Shown: positions 23,159 to 37,579 of the stretch, piece by piece | How positions within the stretch are numbered: position 1 is the stretch's first letter | How the letters are laid out: each line of letters opens with the position of its first letter | Origin: Apostichopus japonicus | Lineage: Eukaryota > Echinodermata > Holothuroidea > Aspidochirotida > Stichopodidae | NCBI RefSeq assembly: GCF_037975245.1 | Contig: NC_092572.1 | Span: 30,849,989 to 30,913,988, forward strand | Length of the DNA: 64,000 nt | Direction of reading: 5' to 3' | Made by a program: the position numbers and the translations under genes | The notes under the pieces: model-generated | The model's input: the letters and a program-made list of their open reading frames with translations, nothing else | Database searches by the model: none | Told to the model about the DNA's origin: nothing

Positions 23159-25620
23159 CACGTTCGATTTATTGGTACCGCACATTCGATTAATCGGTAT
23201 AGCACGTTCGATTTATTGGTACCGCACATTCGATTTATCGGTACCGCACATTCGATTAATCGGTATCGCACGTTCGATTAATCGGTATCAAACATTCGAT
23301 TGATCGGTGCTGCACAACGATTTATCGGTACCGCATTATCGATTAATAGGTATCGCACATTCGATTTATCGGAACCGCACCTTCGATTTATCGGTACCGC
23401 ACATTTGATTTATCGGTACTGCACATTCAATTTATCGCTATCGCAATTCGATTAATCGGTATCGCACATTTGTTTTTTCGGTACCGAACATTCGATATAT
23501 CGGTAACGCACATTCGATTTATCATTCCCGCACCATCGATTTATCGGTACCGCACATTCGATTTATCGGTATCGCACATCCTTTTCATAGGTATCGTAAA
23601 TTCGATTGATCGGTACCGCAAATTCGATTTATCGGTCCCGCACAATCGATTTATCGGTATCGCACATTTGATTGATCGGTATCGCACATTCGATTTATCG
23701 GTAACGAACATTTGATTTATTCGTATCGCACATCCGATTTATCGGTTCCGCAAATTCGATTTATCGGTCCTGCACAATCGAATTATCGGTACCACACAAT
23801 CGATTTATCGGTACCGCACAGTCGATGTATCGGTCACCCACAATCGATTCATCGGTATACCACTTTCATTTATCGGTACCGCATATTCGATTAATCGGTA
23901 TCGCACGTTCGATTTATCGGTACCGATCATTCGATTTATCGGTACCGCACAATCGATTTATCGGTACCGTACATTCGATTTATCGGTAGTCTAAATTCGA
24001 TTTATCGGTGTCGAATATTCTATTAATCGGTATCGCACATTCGATTTATCGGTAACGCACATTCGATTCATTCGTATCGCACATCCGATCTATCGGTAAC
24101 GCCCATTCGATTTATCGGTATCGCACTTTCGATTTATCGGTATCGCACATTCGATTTATCGGTACCGCACAATTGAATTATCGGTACCGCACATTCTATC
24201 TATCGCTATCATAAATTCGATTTATCGGAATCGCACATTCTATTTATCGGTATCGCACTTTCGATTTATCGGTACCGCTCATTCGATTTATCGGTATCGC
24301 ACAATCGATTTATCGGTACAGCACTTTCGATTTATCGGTACCACACATTCGATTTATCGGTCCTGCACAATCGAATTATCGGTACCGCACAATCGATTTA
24401 TCGGTACCGCACAGTCGATGTATCGGTCACCCACAATCGATTCATCGGTATACCACTTTCATTTATCGGTACCGCACATTCGGTTAATCGGTATCGCACG
24501 TTCGATTTATCGGTACCGCATATTCGATTTATCGGTACCGCACAATCGATTTATCGGTACCGAACATTCGATTTATCGGTAGTCTAAATTTGATTTATCG
24601 GTGTCGAACATTCTATTAATCGGTATCGCACATTCGATTTATCGGTACCGTATATTCCATTTATCGGCATCGTAAATTCGATTTATCGGTATCGCACATT
24701 GAATTTATCGGTATCGCACATTCGAATTATCGGTACCGCACAATCCATTGATCGGTACCGCCCAATCGATTAATCGGTACCGCACATTCGATTTATCGGT
24801 CCCGCACCATCGATTTATCGGTACCACACATTCTATTTATCGGTATCGCAAATTCTTTTCATAGGTATCGTTAATTCGATTTATCGGTATCGCAAATTCG
24901 ATTTATCGGTCCTGCACAATCGAACTATCGGTATCGCACATTCGATTCATCGGTACCGCACAATCCATTGATCGGTACCGCCCAATCGATTAATCGGTAT
25001 CGCAAGTTCGATTTATCGGTCCCGCACCATCGATTTATCGGTACCACACATTCTATTTATCGGTATCGCAAATTCTTTTCATAGGTATCGTTAATTCGAT
25101 TTATCGGTATCGCAAATTCGATTTATCGGTCCTGCACAATCGAACTATCGGTAACGCACAATCGATTCATCGGTACAGCACTTTCGATTTATCTGTACCA
25201 CACATTCGATTAATCGGTATCGCAAGTTCGATTTATTGGTACCGCACTTTTGATTTATCGGTACCGCACAATCAATTTATCGGTACCGTACATTTGATTT
25301 ATCGGTATCGTAAATCCGATTTATCGGTACCGCATAATCGAAATATCGGTACAGCACTTTCGATTTATCGGTACCACACATTCTATTAATCGGTATCGCA
25401 CGTAAGATTTATAGGTACCGCACTTTTGATTAATCGGTACCGCACTTTCGATTTATCGGTACCACACATTCGATTAATCGGTATAGCACGTTCGATTTAT
25501 TGGTATCGCACATTCGTTTTATCGGTATCGTAAATTCGATTTATCGGTACCGCATAATCGATTTATCGGTACCGTACATTCGATTTATCGGTACCGCACA
25601 TTCGATTAATCGGTATCGCA
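23159..25620 (+). repeat. About 2.5-kb higher-order superblock, copy 2
   Basis: The block starts 3,252 bp after copy 1 and carries the same ordered markers (TATAGCACG string, ACATTTGATTG at 23664, CACAGTCGATG, GGTAGTCTAAATT). It ends as the next repeat family starts at 25621. It contains an internal 220-bp tandem duplication (24741-25180). Confidence 0.82.
24741..25180 (+). repeat. 220-bp tandem duplication (10 monomers x 2)
   Basis: Units start at 24741 and 24961 with CAATCCATTGATCGG. Both contain GCCCAATCGATTAATCGG, CACACATTCTATT, GCAAATTCTTTTCATAGG, TATCGTTAATTCG and ATCGAACTATCGG. Only a few single-base differences are visible. Confidence 0.88.
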
Positions 25621-27830
25621 CGTTCGATTCATCGGTATCAAACATTCGATTGATCGGTATCGCAAATCCGGTTAATTAGTATCGCACATTTGATTAATCA
25701 GTATCGCACTTTCTATTTATCGGTACCGCACTTTCGATTTATCGGTAACGCACATTCCATTTATCGGTACCGCATAATCAATTTATCGGTCCCGCACAAT
25801 CGATTTATCGGTACAACACTTTCGATTTATCGGTACCGTACCATCGATTTATTGGTACCGAACAATCGATTTATCGGTACCGCTCATTCGATTTATCGGT
25901 ATCGCACGTTCGATTAATCGGTTTCGTAAAATCGATTTATCGGTATCGCAAATTCGATTTATCGGTAACGCGCATTAGATTGATCGGTATCGCACATTCG
26001 AATTATCGGTAACGCGCATTCGATTGATCGGTATCGCACATTCGAATTATTGGTACCGCACAATTGAATTATCGGTACCGCACATTCTATCTATCGCTGT
26101 CATAAATTCGATTTATCGGAATCGCACATTCTATTTATCGGTATCGCACAATCAATTTATCGGTACCGTACATTTGATTTATCGGTATCGTAAATTCGAT
26201 TTATCGGTCCCGCACAATCGAAATATCGGTACAGCACTTTCGATTTATCGGTACCACACATTCTATTAATCGGTATCGCACGTAAGATTTATTGGTACCG
26301 CACTTTTGATTAATCGGTACCGCACTTTCGATTTATCGGTACCACATATTCGATTAATCGGTATAGCACGTTCGATTTATTGGTATCGCACATTCGTTTT
26401 ATCGGTTTCGTAAATTCGATTTATCGGTACCGCATAATCGATTAATCGGTATCGCACGTTCGATTCATCGGTATCAAACATTCGATTGATCGGTATCGCA
26501 AATCCGGTTAATTAGTATCGCACATTTGATTAATCAGTATCGCACTTTCTATTTATCGGTAACGCACTTTCGATTTATTGGTACAGCACATTCGATTTAT
26601 CGGTAACGCACATTCCATTTATCGGTACCGCACTTTCGATTTATTGGTACCGCACATTCGATTTATCGGTATCGCATAATCAATTTATCGGTCCCGCACA
26701 ATCGATTTATCGGTACAACACTTTCGATTTATCGGTACCGTACCATCGATTTATTGGTACCGAACAATCGATTTATCGGTACCGCTCATTCGATTTATCG
26801 GTATCGCACGTTCGATTAATCGGTTTCGTAAAATCGATTTATCGGTATCGCAAATTCGATTTATCGGTAACGCGCATTAGATTGATCGGTATCGGACATT
26901 CGAATTATCGGTAACGCGCATTCGATTGATCGGTATCGCACATTCGAATTATTGGTACCGCACAATTGAATTATCGGTACCGCACATTCTATCTATCGCT
27001 GTCATAAATTCGATTTATCGGAATCGCACATTCTATTTATCGGTATCGCACAATCAATTTATCGGTACCGTACATTTGATTTATCGGTATCGTAAATTCG
27101 ATTTATCGGTCCCGCACAATCGAAATATCGGTACAGCACTTTCGATTTATCGGTACCACACATTCTATTAATCGGTATCGCACGTAAGATTTATTGGTAC
27201 CGCACTTTTGATTAATCGGTACCGCACTTTCGATTTATCGGTACCACACATTCGATTAATCGGTATAGCACGTTCGATTTATTGGTATCGCACATTCGTT
27301 TTATCGGTTTCGTAAATTCGATTTATCGGTACCGCATAATCGATTTATCGGTACCGTACATTCGATTTATCGGTACCGCACATTCGATTAATCGGTATCG
27401 CACGTTCGATTCATCGGTATCAAACATTCGATTGATCGGTATCGCAAATCCGGTTAATTAGTATCGCACATTTGATTAATCAGTATCGCACTTTCTATTT
27501 ATCGGTAACGCACTTTCGATTTATTGGTACCGCACATTCGATTTATCGGTATCGCATAATCAATTTATCGGTCCTGCACAATCGATTTATCGGTACAACA
27601 CTTTCGATTTATCGGTACCGCACCATCGATTTATTGGTACCGAACAATCGATTTATCGGTACCGCTCATTCGATTTATCGGTATCGCACGTTCGATTAAT
27701 CGGTTTCGTAAAATCGATTTATCGGTATCGCAAATTCGATTTATCGGTAACGCGCATTAGATTGATCGGTATCGCACATTCGAATTATCGGTAACGCGCA
27801 TTCGATTGATCGGTATCGCACATTCGAATT
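25621..27830 (+). repeat. About 0.84-0.95-kb tandem higher-order repeat, 2.5 units
   Basis: Units begin at 25621, 26457 and 27403 with CGTTCGATTCATCGG followed by TATCAAACATTCG, GCAAATCCGGTTAATTAG and ATTAATCAGTATCGC. Unit 1 is 836 bp (38 monomers) and unit 2 is 946 bp (43 monomers); the third is partial. Inside, matching segments (26024 and 26926) are 902 bp apart (41 monomers). All length changes are whole monomers. A relative of the starting string is near 33225. Confidence 0.87.
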
Positions 27831-30800
27831 ATTGGTACCGCACTATCGATTTTTCGGTAACGCACATTCGATTTATCGGTCCCGCAGATTCGATTTATCG
27901 GTAACGCACTTTCGATTTATTGGTACCGCACATTCGATTTATAGGTATCGCATAATCGATTTATCGGTCCCGCACATTCGATTTATCGGTCAGGCTCAAT
28001 CGATTTATCGGTACCACACATTCGATTTACCGGTATCTTACGTTCGATTTATCGGTACCGCACTTATCGATTGATCGGTAATGCACATTCAATTAATTGG
28101 TATCGCACTTTCGATTTATCGGTACCGCACTTTCGATTTATCGGTACCGCACCATCGATTTATCGGTACCGCACAATCGATTTATCGGTACCGCTCATTC
28201 GATTTATCGGTATCGCACTATCGATTTATCGTTATCGCACGTTCGATTGATCGGTACCGCACATTCGATTTATCGGTACCGCACATTCGATTTATCGGTC
28301 CCGCACCATCGATTTATCGGTACCACACATTCTATTTATCGGTATCGCACATTCTTTTCATAGGTATCGTAAATTCGATTTATCGGTACCGCACAGTCGA
28401 TGTATCGGTCACCCACAATCGAATTATCGGTACACCACTTTCATTTATCGGTACCGCATATTCGATTAATCGGTACCGCACGTTCGATTTATCGGTAGTC
28501 TAAATTCGATTTATCGGTGTCGAATATTCTATTAATCGGTATCGCACATTCGATTAATCGGTACCGTACATTCCATTTATCGGTATCGTAAATTCGATTT
28601 ATCGGTATCGCACATTCGATTTATCGGTATCGCACATTCGAATTATCCGTACCGCACAATCGATTTATCGGTACCGCAATATCGATTAATCGGTCTCGCA
28701 CATTCGATTTATCATTACCGCACAATCGATTTATCGGTAACGCACATTCGATTCTTTCGTATCGCACATCCGATCTATCGGTACCGCACATTCGATTTAT
28801 CGGTACCGACTTTCGATTAATCGGTCTCGCACATTCGATTTATCGGTACCGCACATTCGATATATCGGTAACGCATATTCGATTTATCGGTCCCGCACTA
28901 TCGATTTATCGGTATCGCACATTCTATTTATCGGTATCGCACATTCTTTTCATAGGTATCGCAAATTCCATTTATTGGTCCTGCACAATCGATTTATCGG
29001 TACCGCACATTCGATTCATCAGTACCGCACATTCGATTTATCGGTATCGTAAAATCGATTTATCGGTATCGCACATTCGATTCATCGGTATCGCACATTC
29101 GACTTATCGGTAGCGCACATTCGATTTATCTGTACATCACATTCGAATAAGGGGTTTCGCACATTCGATTTATTGGTATCGCAAATTCAAATTATCGGTA
29201 ATGCGCATTCGATTGATCGGTATCGCACATTCGAATTATTGGTACCGCTCTATCGATTTTTCGGTAACGCACATTCGATTTATCGGTCCCGCACAATCGA
29301 TTTATCGGTAACGCACTTTCGATTTATTGGTACCGCACATTCGATTTATCGGTATCGCATAATCAATTTATCGGTCCCGCACAATCGATTTATCGGTACA
29401 ACACTTTCGATTTATCGGTACCGCACCATCGATTTATTGGTACCGAACAATCGATTTATCGGTACCGCTCATTCGATTTATCGGTATCGCACGTTCGATT
29501 AATCGGTTTCGTAAAATCGATTTATCGGTAACGCGCATTCGATTGATCGGTATCGCACATTCGAATTATCGGTAACGCGCATTCGATTGATCGGTATCGC
29601 ACATTCGAATTATTGGTACCGCACGTTCGATTAATCGGTTTCGTAAAAACGATTTATCGGTACCGCACATTCGATTAATCGGTTCCGTAAATTCAATTTA
29701 TCGGTATCGCACTTTCGATTTATCGGTACCGCTCATTCGATTTATCGGTATCGCACAATCGATTTATCGGTACAGCACTTTCGATTCATCTGTACCACAC
29801 ATTCGATTTATCGGTCCTGCACAATCGAATTATCGGTACCGCACAATCGATTTATCTGTACCGCACAGTCGATGTATCGGTCACCCACAATCGATTCATC
29901 GGTATACCACTTTCATTTATCGGTACCGCACATTCGGTTAATCAGTATCGCACGTTCGATTTATCGGTACCGCATTATCCATTTATCGGTACCGCACGTT
30001 CGATTTATCGGTACCGAACATTCGATTTATCGGTGTCAAACATTCTATTAATCGGTATCGCACATTCGATTTATCGGTACCGTACATTCCATTTATCGGC
30101 ATCGTAAATTCGATTTATCGGTATCGCACATTGGATTTATCGGTATCGCACATTCGAATTATAGGTACCGCACAATCGATTTATCGGTACCGCCCAATCG
30201 ATTTATCGGTCCCGCACCATCGATTTATCGGTACCACACATTCTATTTATCGGTATCGCACATTCTTTTCATAGGTATCGTTAATTCGATTTATCGGTAT
30301 CGCAAATTCGATTTATCGGTCCTGAACAATCGAATTATCGGTAACGCACAATCGATTCATCGGTACAGCACTTTCGATTTATCTGTACCACACATTCGAT
30401 TAATCGGTACCGCACGTTCGATTTGTCGGTACCGCTCATTCGATTTATCGGTAGTCTAAATTCGATTTATCGGTACCGTACATTCGAATTATTGGTACCG
30501 CACTATCGATTTTTCGGTAACGCACATTCGATTGATCGGTACCGCACATTCGATTCATAGGTCCCGTACCATCGATTTATCGGTACCACACATTCTATTT
30601 ATCGGTATCGCACATTCTTTTCATAGGTATCGTAAATTCGATTTATCGGTACCGCACAGTCGATGTATCGGTCACCCACAATCGAATTATCGGTACACCA
30701 CTTTCATTTATCGGTACCGCTCATTCGATTTATCGGTACCGCACGTTCGATTTATCGGTACCGCTCATTCGATTTATCGGTAGTCTAAATTCGATTTATC

Positions 30801-31136
30801 GGTATCGCACATTGGATTTATCGGTATCGCACATTCGAATTATCGGTACCGCACATTCGAATTATCGGTACCGCACATACGATTTATCGATATCGCACAT
30901 TCGATTTATCGGTACCGCACATTCGATTTATCGGTACCGCAATATCTATTAATCGGTCCCGCACATTCGATTCATCATTACCACACAATCGATTTATCGG
31001 TACCGCACATTCGATTTATCAGTAACGCACTTTCGATTCTTTGGTATCGCACATCCGATCTATCGGTACCGCACATTCGATTTATCGGTACCGACTTTCG
31101 ATTTATCGGTCTCGCACATTCGATTTATCGGTACAG

Positions 31137-33700
31137 CACGTTCGATTTATTGGTACCGCACATTCGATTAATCGGTATAGCACGTTCGACTTATTGGTAC
31201 CGCACATTCGATTTATCGGTACCGCACATTCGATTAATCGGTATCGCACGTTCTATTAATCGGTATCAAACATTCGATTGATCGGTGCTGCACAATCGAT
31301 TTATCGGTACCGCAATATCGATTAATCGGTATCGTACATTCTATTTATCGGAACCGCACCTTCGATTTATCGGTACCGCACATTTAATGATCGGTACTGC
31401 ACATTCAATTTATCGCTGTCGCAATTCGATTAATCGGTATCGCACATTTGTTTTTTCGGTACCGAACATTCGATATATCGGTAACGCACATTCGATTTAT
31501 CGGTCCCGCACCATCGATTTATCGGTACCGCACATTCGATTTATCGGTATCGCACATCCTTTTCATAGGTATCGTAAATTCGATTGATAGGTACCGCAAA
31601 TTCGATTTATCGGTCCCGCACAATCGATTTATCGGTATCGCACATTTGATTGATCGGTATCGCACATTCGATTTATCGGTAACGGACATTTGATTTATTC
31701 GTATCGCACATCCGATTTATCGGTTCCGCAAATTCGATTTTTCGGTCCTGCACAATCGAATTATCGGTACCACACAATCGATTTATCGGTACCGCACAGT
31801 CGATGTATCGGTCACCCACAATCGATTCATTGGTACACCTCTTTCATTTATCGGTACCGCATATTCGATTAATCGGTATCGCACGTTCGATTTATCGGTA
31901 CCGATCATTCGATTTATCGGTACCGCACAATCGATTTATCGGTACCGTACATTCGATTTATCGGTAGTCTAAATTCGATTTATCGGTGTCGAATATTCTA
32001 TTAATCGGTATCGCACATTCGATTTATCGGTAACGCACATTCGATTCATTCGTATCGCACATCCGATCTATCGGTAACGCACATTCGATTTATCGGTATC
32101 GCACTTTCGATTTATTGGTATCGCACATTCGATTTATCGGTACCGCACATTCGATTTATCGGTACCGCACATTCTATTAACCGGTACCGCACAATCGAAT
32201 TATCGGTACCGCACATTCTATCTATCGCTATCATAAATTCGATTTATCGGAATCGCACATTCTATTTATCGGTATCGCACTTTCGATTTAACGGTACCGC
32301 TCATTCGATTTATCGGTATCGCACAATCGATTTATCGGTACAGCACTTTCGATTTATCTGTACCACACATTCGATTTATCGGTCCTGCACAATCGAATTA
32401 TCGGTACCGCACAATCGATTTATCGGTACCGCACAGTCGATGTATCGGTCACCCACAATCGATTCATCGGTATACCACTTTCATTTATCGGTACCGCACA
32501 ATCGATTTATCGGTACGGAACATTCGATTTATCGGTAGTCTAAATTCGATTTATCGGTACCGTACATTCCATTTATCGGCATCGTAAATTCGATTTATCG
32601 GTATCGCACATTGGATTTATTGGTATCGCACATTCGAATTATCGGTACCGCACAATCCATTTATCGGTACCGCCCAATAGATTTATCAGTACCGCACATT
32701 CAATTTATCGGTCCCGCACCATCGATTTATCGGTACCACACATTCTATTTATCGGTATCGCACATTCTTTTCATAGGTATTGTTAATTCGATTTATCGGT
32801 ATCGCAAATTCGATTTATCGGTCCTGCACAATCGAATTATCGGTAACGCACAATCGATTCATTGGTACAGCACTTTCGATTTATCTGTACCACAAATTCG
32901 ATTAATCGGTATCGCACGTTCGATTTATTGGTACCGCACTTTTGATTTATCGGTACCGCACAATCAATTTAACGGTACCGTACATTTGATTTATCGGTAT
33001 CGTAAATTCGATATATCGGTACCGCATAATCGATTTATCGGTACCGCAGATTCGATTTATCGGTCCCGCACATTCTATTAATCGGTATCGCACGTTCGAT
33101 TTATTGGTATCGCACATTCGTTTTATCGGTATCGTAAATTCGATTTATCGGTACCGCATAATCGATTTATCGGTACCGTACATTCGATTTATCGGTACCG
33201 CACATTCGATTAATCGGTATCGCACGTTCGATTCATCGGTATCAAACATTCGATTGATCGGTATCGCAAATCCGGTTAATTGGTATCGCACATTTGATTA
33301 ATCAGTATCGCACTTTCTATTTATCGGTACCGCACTTTCGATTTTTCGGTATCGCACATTCCATTTATCGGTAACGCACTTTCGATTTATTGGTACCGCA
33401 CATTCGATTTATCGGTATCGAATAATCAATTTATCGGTCCCGCACAATCGATTTATCGGTACAACACTTTCGATTTATCGGTACCGCACCATCGATTTAT
33501 TGGTACCGAACAATCGATTTATCGGTACCGCTCATTCGATTTATCGGTATCGCACGTTCGATTAATCGGTATCGTAAAATCGATTTATCGGTATCGCACG
33601 TTCGATTAATCGGTATCAAACATTCGATTGATCGGTATCGCAAATCCGGTTAATTGGTATCGCACATTTGATTAATCAGTATCGCACTTTCTATTTATCG
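31137..33700 (+). repeat. About 2.5-kb higher-order superblock, copy 3
   Basis: The marker order is the same as in the blocks from 19907 and 23159. It contains the closest unoccupied relative of the retrotransposon target, because it shares AACGGACATTTG with position 883. It runs into the CAAATCCGGTTAATTGG family near 33265 and again near 33645. Confidence 0.8.
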
Positions 33701-35724
33701 GTACCGCACTTTCGATTTATCGGTAACGCACATTCGATTTATTCGTATCGCACATGTAATCTATCGGTATCGCTCGTTTTATTTATCGGTACCGCACTTT
33801 TGATTTATCGGTACCGCACAATCGATTTATCGGTACCGTACATTCGAATAATTGGTAGTCTAAATTCGAATTATCGGTGTCGAACATTCTATTAATCGGC
33901 ATCGCAAATTCGATTTATCGTTACTACACATTCGATTTATCGGTAACGCACATTCGATTTATTGGTACTACACATTCGATTGATCGGTAACGCACATTCG
34001 ATCAATCGGTATCGCACATTCTTTTCATAGGTATCGTAAATTCGATTTATCGGTACCGCAAATTCGATTTATCGGTACCGCACAATCGATTCAATGGTAC
34101 AGCACTTTCGATTTATCTGTACCACACATTCGATTTATCGGTCCTGCACAATCGAATTATCGGTACCGCACAATCGATTTATCGGTACCGCACAGTCGAT
34201 GTATCGGTCACCCACAATCGATTCATCGGTATACCACTTTTATTTATCGGTACCGCACATTCGGTTAATCGGTATCGCACGTTCGATTTATCGGTACCGC
34301 ACTTTTGATTTATCGGTACCGCACAATGGATTTATCGGTACCGAACATTCGATTTATCGGTAGTCTAAATTCGATTTATCGGTGTCGAACATTCTATTAA
34401 TCGGTATCGCACATTCTATTTATCGGTACAGTACATTCCATTTATCGGCATCGTAAATTCGATTTATCGGTATCGCACATTCGATTTATCGGTATCGCAC
34501 ATTCGAATTATCGGTACCGCACAATCCATTTATCGGTACCGCGCAATCGACTTATCGGTATCTCATATTCGATTAATCGGTATCGCACATTCGATTTATC
34601 GGTAACGCATATTCGATTTATCGGTCCCGCACAATCGATTTATCGGTTCCGCATATTCGATTTATCGGTCCTGCACAATCGAATTATCGGTACCACACAA
34701 AAGAGTTATCGGTAGTCTAAATTCGATTTATCGGTGTCGAACATTCTATTAATCGGTATCGCACATTCGATTTATCGGTACCGTACATTGCATTTATCGG
34801 TATCGTAAATTCGATTTATCGGTATCGCACATTCGATTTATCGGTATCGCACATTCGAATTATCGGTACCGCACAATCCATTTATCGGTACCGCACAATC
34901 GACTTATCGGTATCGCATATTCGATTAATCGGTACCGCATATTCGCTATATCGGTAACGCATTTTCGATTTATCGGTCCCGCAAAATCGATGTTTCGGTT
35001 CCGCATATTCGATTTATCGGTCCTGCACAATCGAATTATCGGTACCGCACAATCGATTTATCGGTACAGCACAGTCGATGTATCGGTCACCCACAATCGA
35101 TTCATCGGTACACCACTTTCATTTATCGGTACCGCACATTCGGTTAATCGGTATCGCACGTTCGATTTATCGGTACCGCACTTTTGATTTATCGGTACCG
35201 CACAATCGATTTATCGGTATCGCACATTCGATTTATCGGTACCGCACATTCGATTTATCGGTAACGCACATTCGATATATTCGTATCGCACATCCGATCT
35301 ATCGGTACCGCACATTCGATTTATCGGTACCGCACATTCGATTCATCAGTACCGCACATTCGATTTATCGGCATCGTAAAATCGAATTATCGGTATCGCA
35401 CATTCGATTTATCGGTACATCACATTCGAATAATGGGTTTCGCACATTCGATATATTGGTATCGCATAATCGATTTATCGGTCCCGCACAATCGACTTAT
35501 CGGTATCGCATATTCGATTTATCGGTACATTCGATTTATAGGTAGACTAAATTCCATTTATCGGTGTCGCACATTCTATTAATCGGTAACGCACAATCCA
35601 TTTATCGGTACCGCAATATCGATTAATCGGTCTCGCACATTCGATTTATCGGTAACGCACAATCCATTTATCGGTACCGCACATTCGATTTATCGGTAAC
35701 GCACATTCGACTTATCGGTACCGC

Positions 35725-35900
35725 GCATTCGATTTATCGGTAACGCACATTCGATTTATTCGTATCGCACATCACATCTATCGGTACCGCACAATCGATT
35801 TATCGGTACCGCACATTCGATTTATCGGTAACGCACATTCAATTTATTCGTATCGCACATCACATCTATCGGTACCGCACAATCGATTTATCGGTACCGC
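35725..35900 (+). repeat. 88-bp tandem duplication (4 monomers x 2)
   Basis: The rare monomer CGCACATCACATCTATCGG occurs at about 35769 and 35857, an offset of 88 bp, with the same neighbours (ATTTATTCGTATCGC before, CACAATCGATT after). Confidence 0.8.
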
Positions 35901-36179
35901 ACTTTCGATTTATCGGTACCGTACATTCAATTTATCGGTATCGTAAATTCGACTTATCGGTAGCGCACATTCGATTTATCGGTACCGCAATATCGATTAA
36001 TCGGTCTCGCACATTCGAATTTATCAGTACTGCACATACGATTAATCTGTCCTGCACAATCGATTTATCGGTATCGCCCATTCGATTAATGGGTATCGCA
36101 CGTTCGATTTATCGGTATCGCAAATTCGGTTAATTGGTACCGCACGTTCGATTAATCAGTACCGCACAATCGATTTATC

Positions 36180-37120
36180 GGTACCGCACATTCGATTTAT
36201 CAGTGCCGCACATTCGACTTATCCTTACCGCACATTCGATTAATCGGTATCGCACATTCGATTAATCGGTATCGGACGTTCGCTTTATCGGTCCCGCACA
36301 TTCGATTTATCGGTATCGTAAAGTCGATTTATCGGTAACGCACATTCTATTTATCGGAATCGCATATTCGATTTATCGGTACCGCAAATTCGAATTTATC
36401 AGTACTGCACATTCGATTAATCGGTTTCGCCCATTCCATTAATCGGTATCGCACGTTCTATTTATCGGTATCGCAAATCCGGTTAATTGGTATCGCACAT
36501 TTGATTAATCAGTATCGCACTTTCTATTTATCGGTACCGTACATTCGATTTATTGGTCATGCACAATCGATTTATCGGTATCGCGCATTCGATTATTCGG
36601 TATCGCACGTTCGATTTATCGGTATCGCAAATTCGGTTAATTGGTAAAGCACGTTCGATTAATCAGTACCGCACAATCGATTTATCGGTACCGCACAATC
36701 GATTTATCAGTGCCGCACATTCGACTTATCCTTACCGCACATTCGATTAATCGGTATCGCACATTCGATTAATCGGTATCGGACGTTCGCTTTATCGGTA
36801 TCGCAAATCCGGTTAATTGGTATCGCACATTTGATTAATCAGTATCGCACTTTTTATTTATCGGTACCGCACATTCGATTGATCGGTCATGCACAATCGA
36901 TTTATCGGTATCGCCCATTCGATTAATTGGTATCGCACGTTCTATTTATCAGTACCGCACAATCGATTTATCGGTACCGCACATTTGATTTATCAGTGCC
37001 GCACATTCGACTTATCCTTACCGCACATTCGATTAATGGGTATCGCACATTCGATTAATCGGTATCGGACGTTCGCTTTATCGGTACCGCACAATCGACT
37101 TATCGATGACGCACATTCGG
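36180..37120 (+). repeat. Short-period higher-order repeat with CTTATCCTTACC and GGACGTTCGCTTT markers
   Basis: The ordered string CGACTTATCCTTACC, two ATTAATCGG monomers, then GGACGTTCGCTTTATCGG occurs near 36205, 36720 and 37010, each near CAAATCCGGTTAATTGG or ATTAATCAGTATCGC monomers. The same string returns, as CGACTCATCCTTACC, near 57120, 59665, 59845 and 63740, so this subfamily is spread over 27 kb. Confidence 0.8.
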
Positions 37121-37579
37121 TTTATCGGTATCGCACGTTCGATTTATCGGTAACGCATATTCGATTTATCGGTCACGCACAATCGATTTATCGGTTCCGC
37201 GAATTCGCCCATTTGATTAATCAGTATTCGCACATTTGATTAATCAGTATCGCACTTTCTATTTATCGGTACCGCACATTCCATTTATCGGTCATGCACA
37301 ATCGATTTATCGGTATCGCCCATTCGATTAGTCGGTATCGCACACTCGATTTATCGGTAACGCACTTTCGATTTATGGGTACCGCACTTTCGATTTATCG
37401 GTCCCGCACCATTGATTTATCGGTACCACACATTCTATTTATCGGTACCGCACATTCTTTTCACAGGTATCGTAAAATCGATTTATCGGTACCGCAAATT
37501 CGCCCATTTGATTAATCAGTATTCGCACATTTGATTAATCAGTATCGCATTTTCTATTTATCGGTACCATTGATTTATC

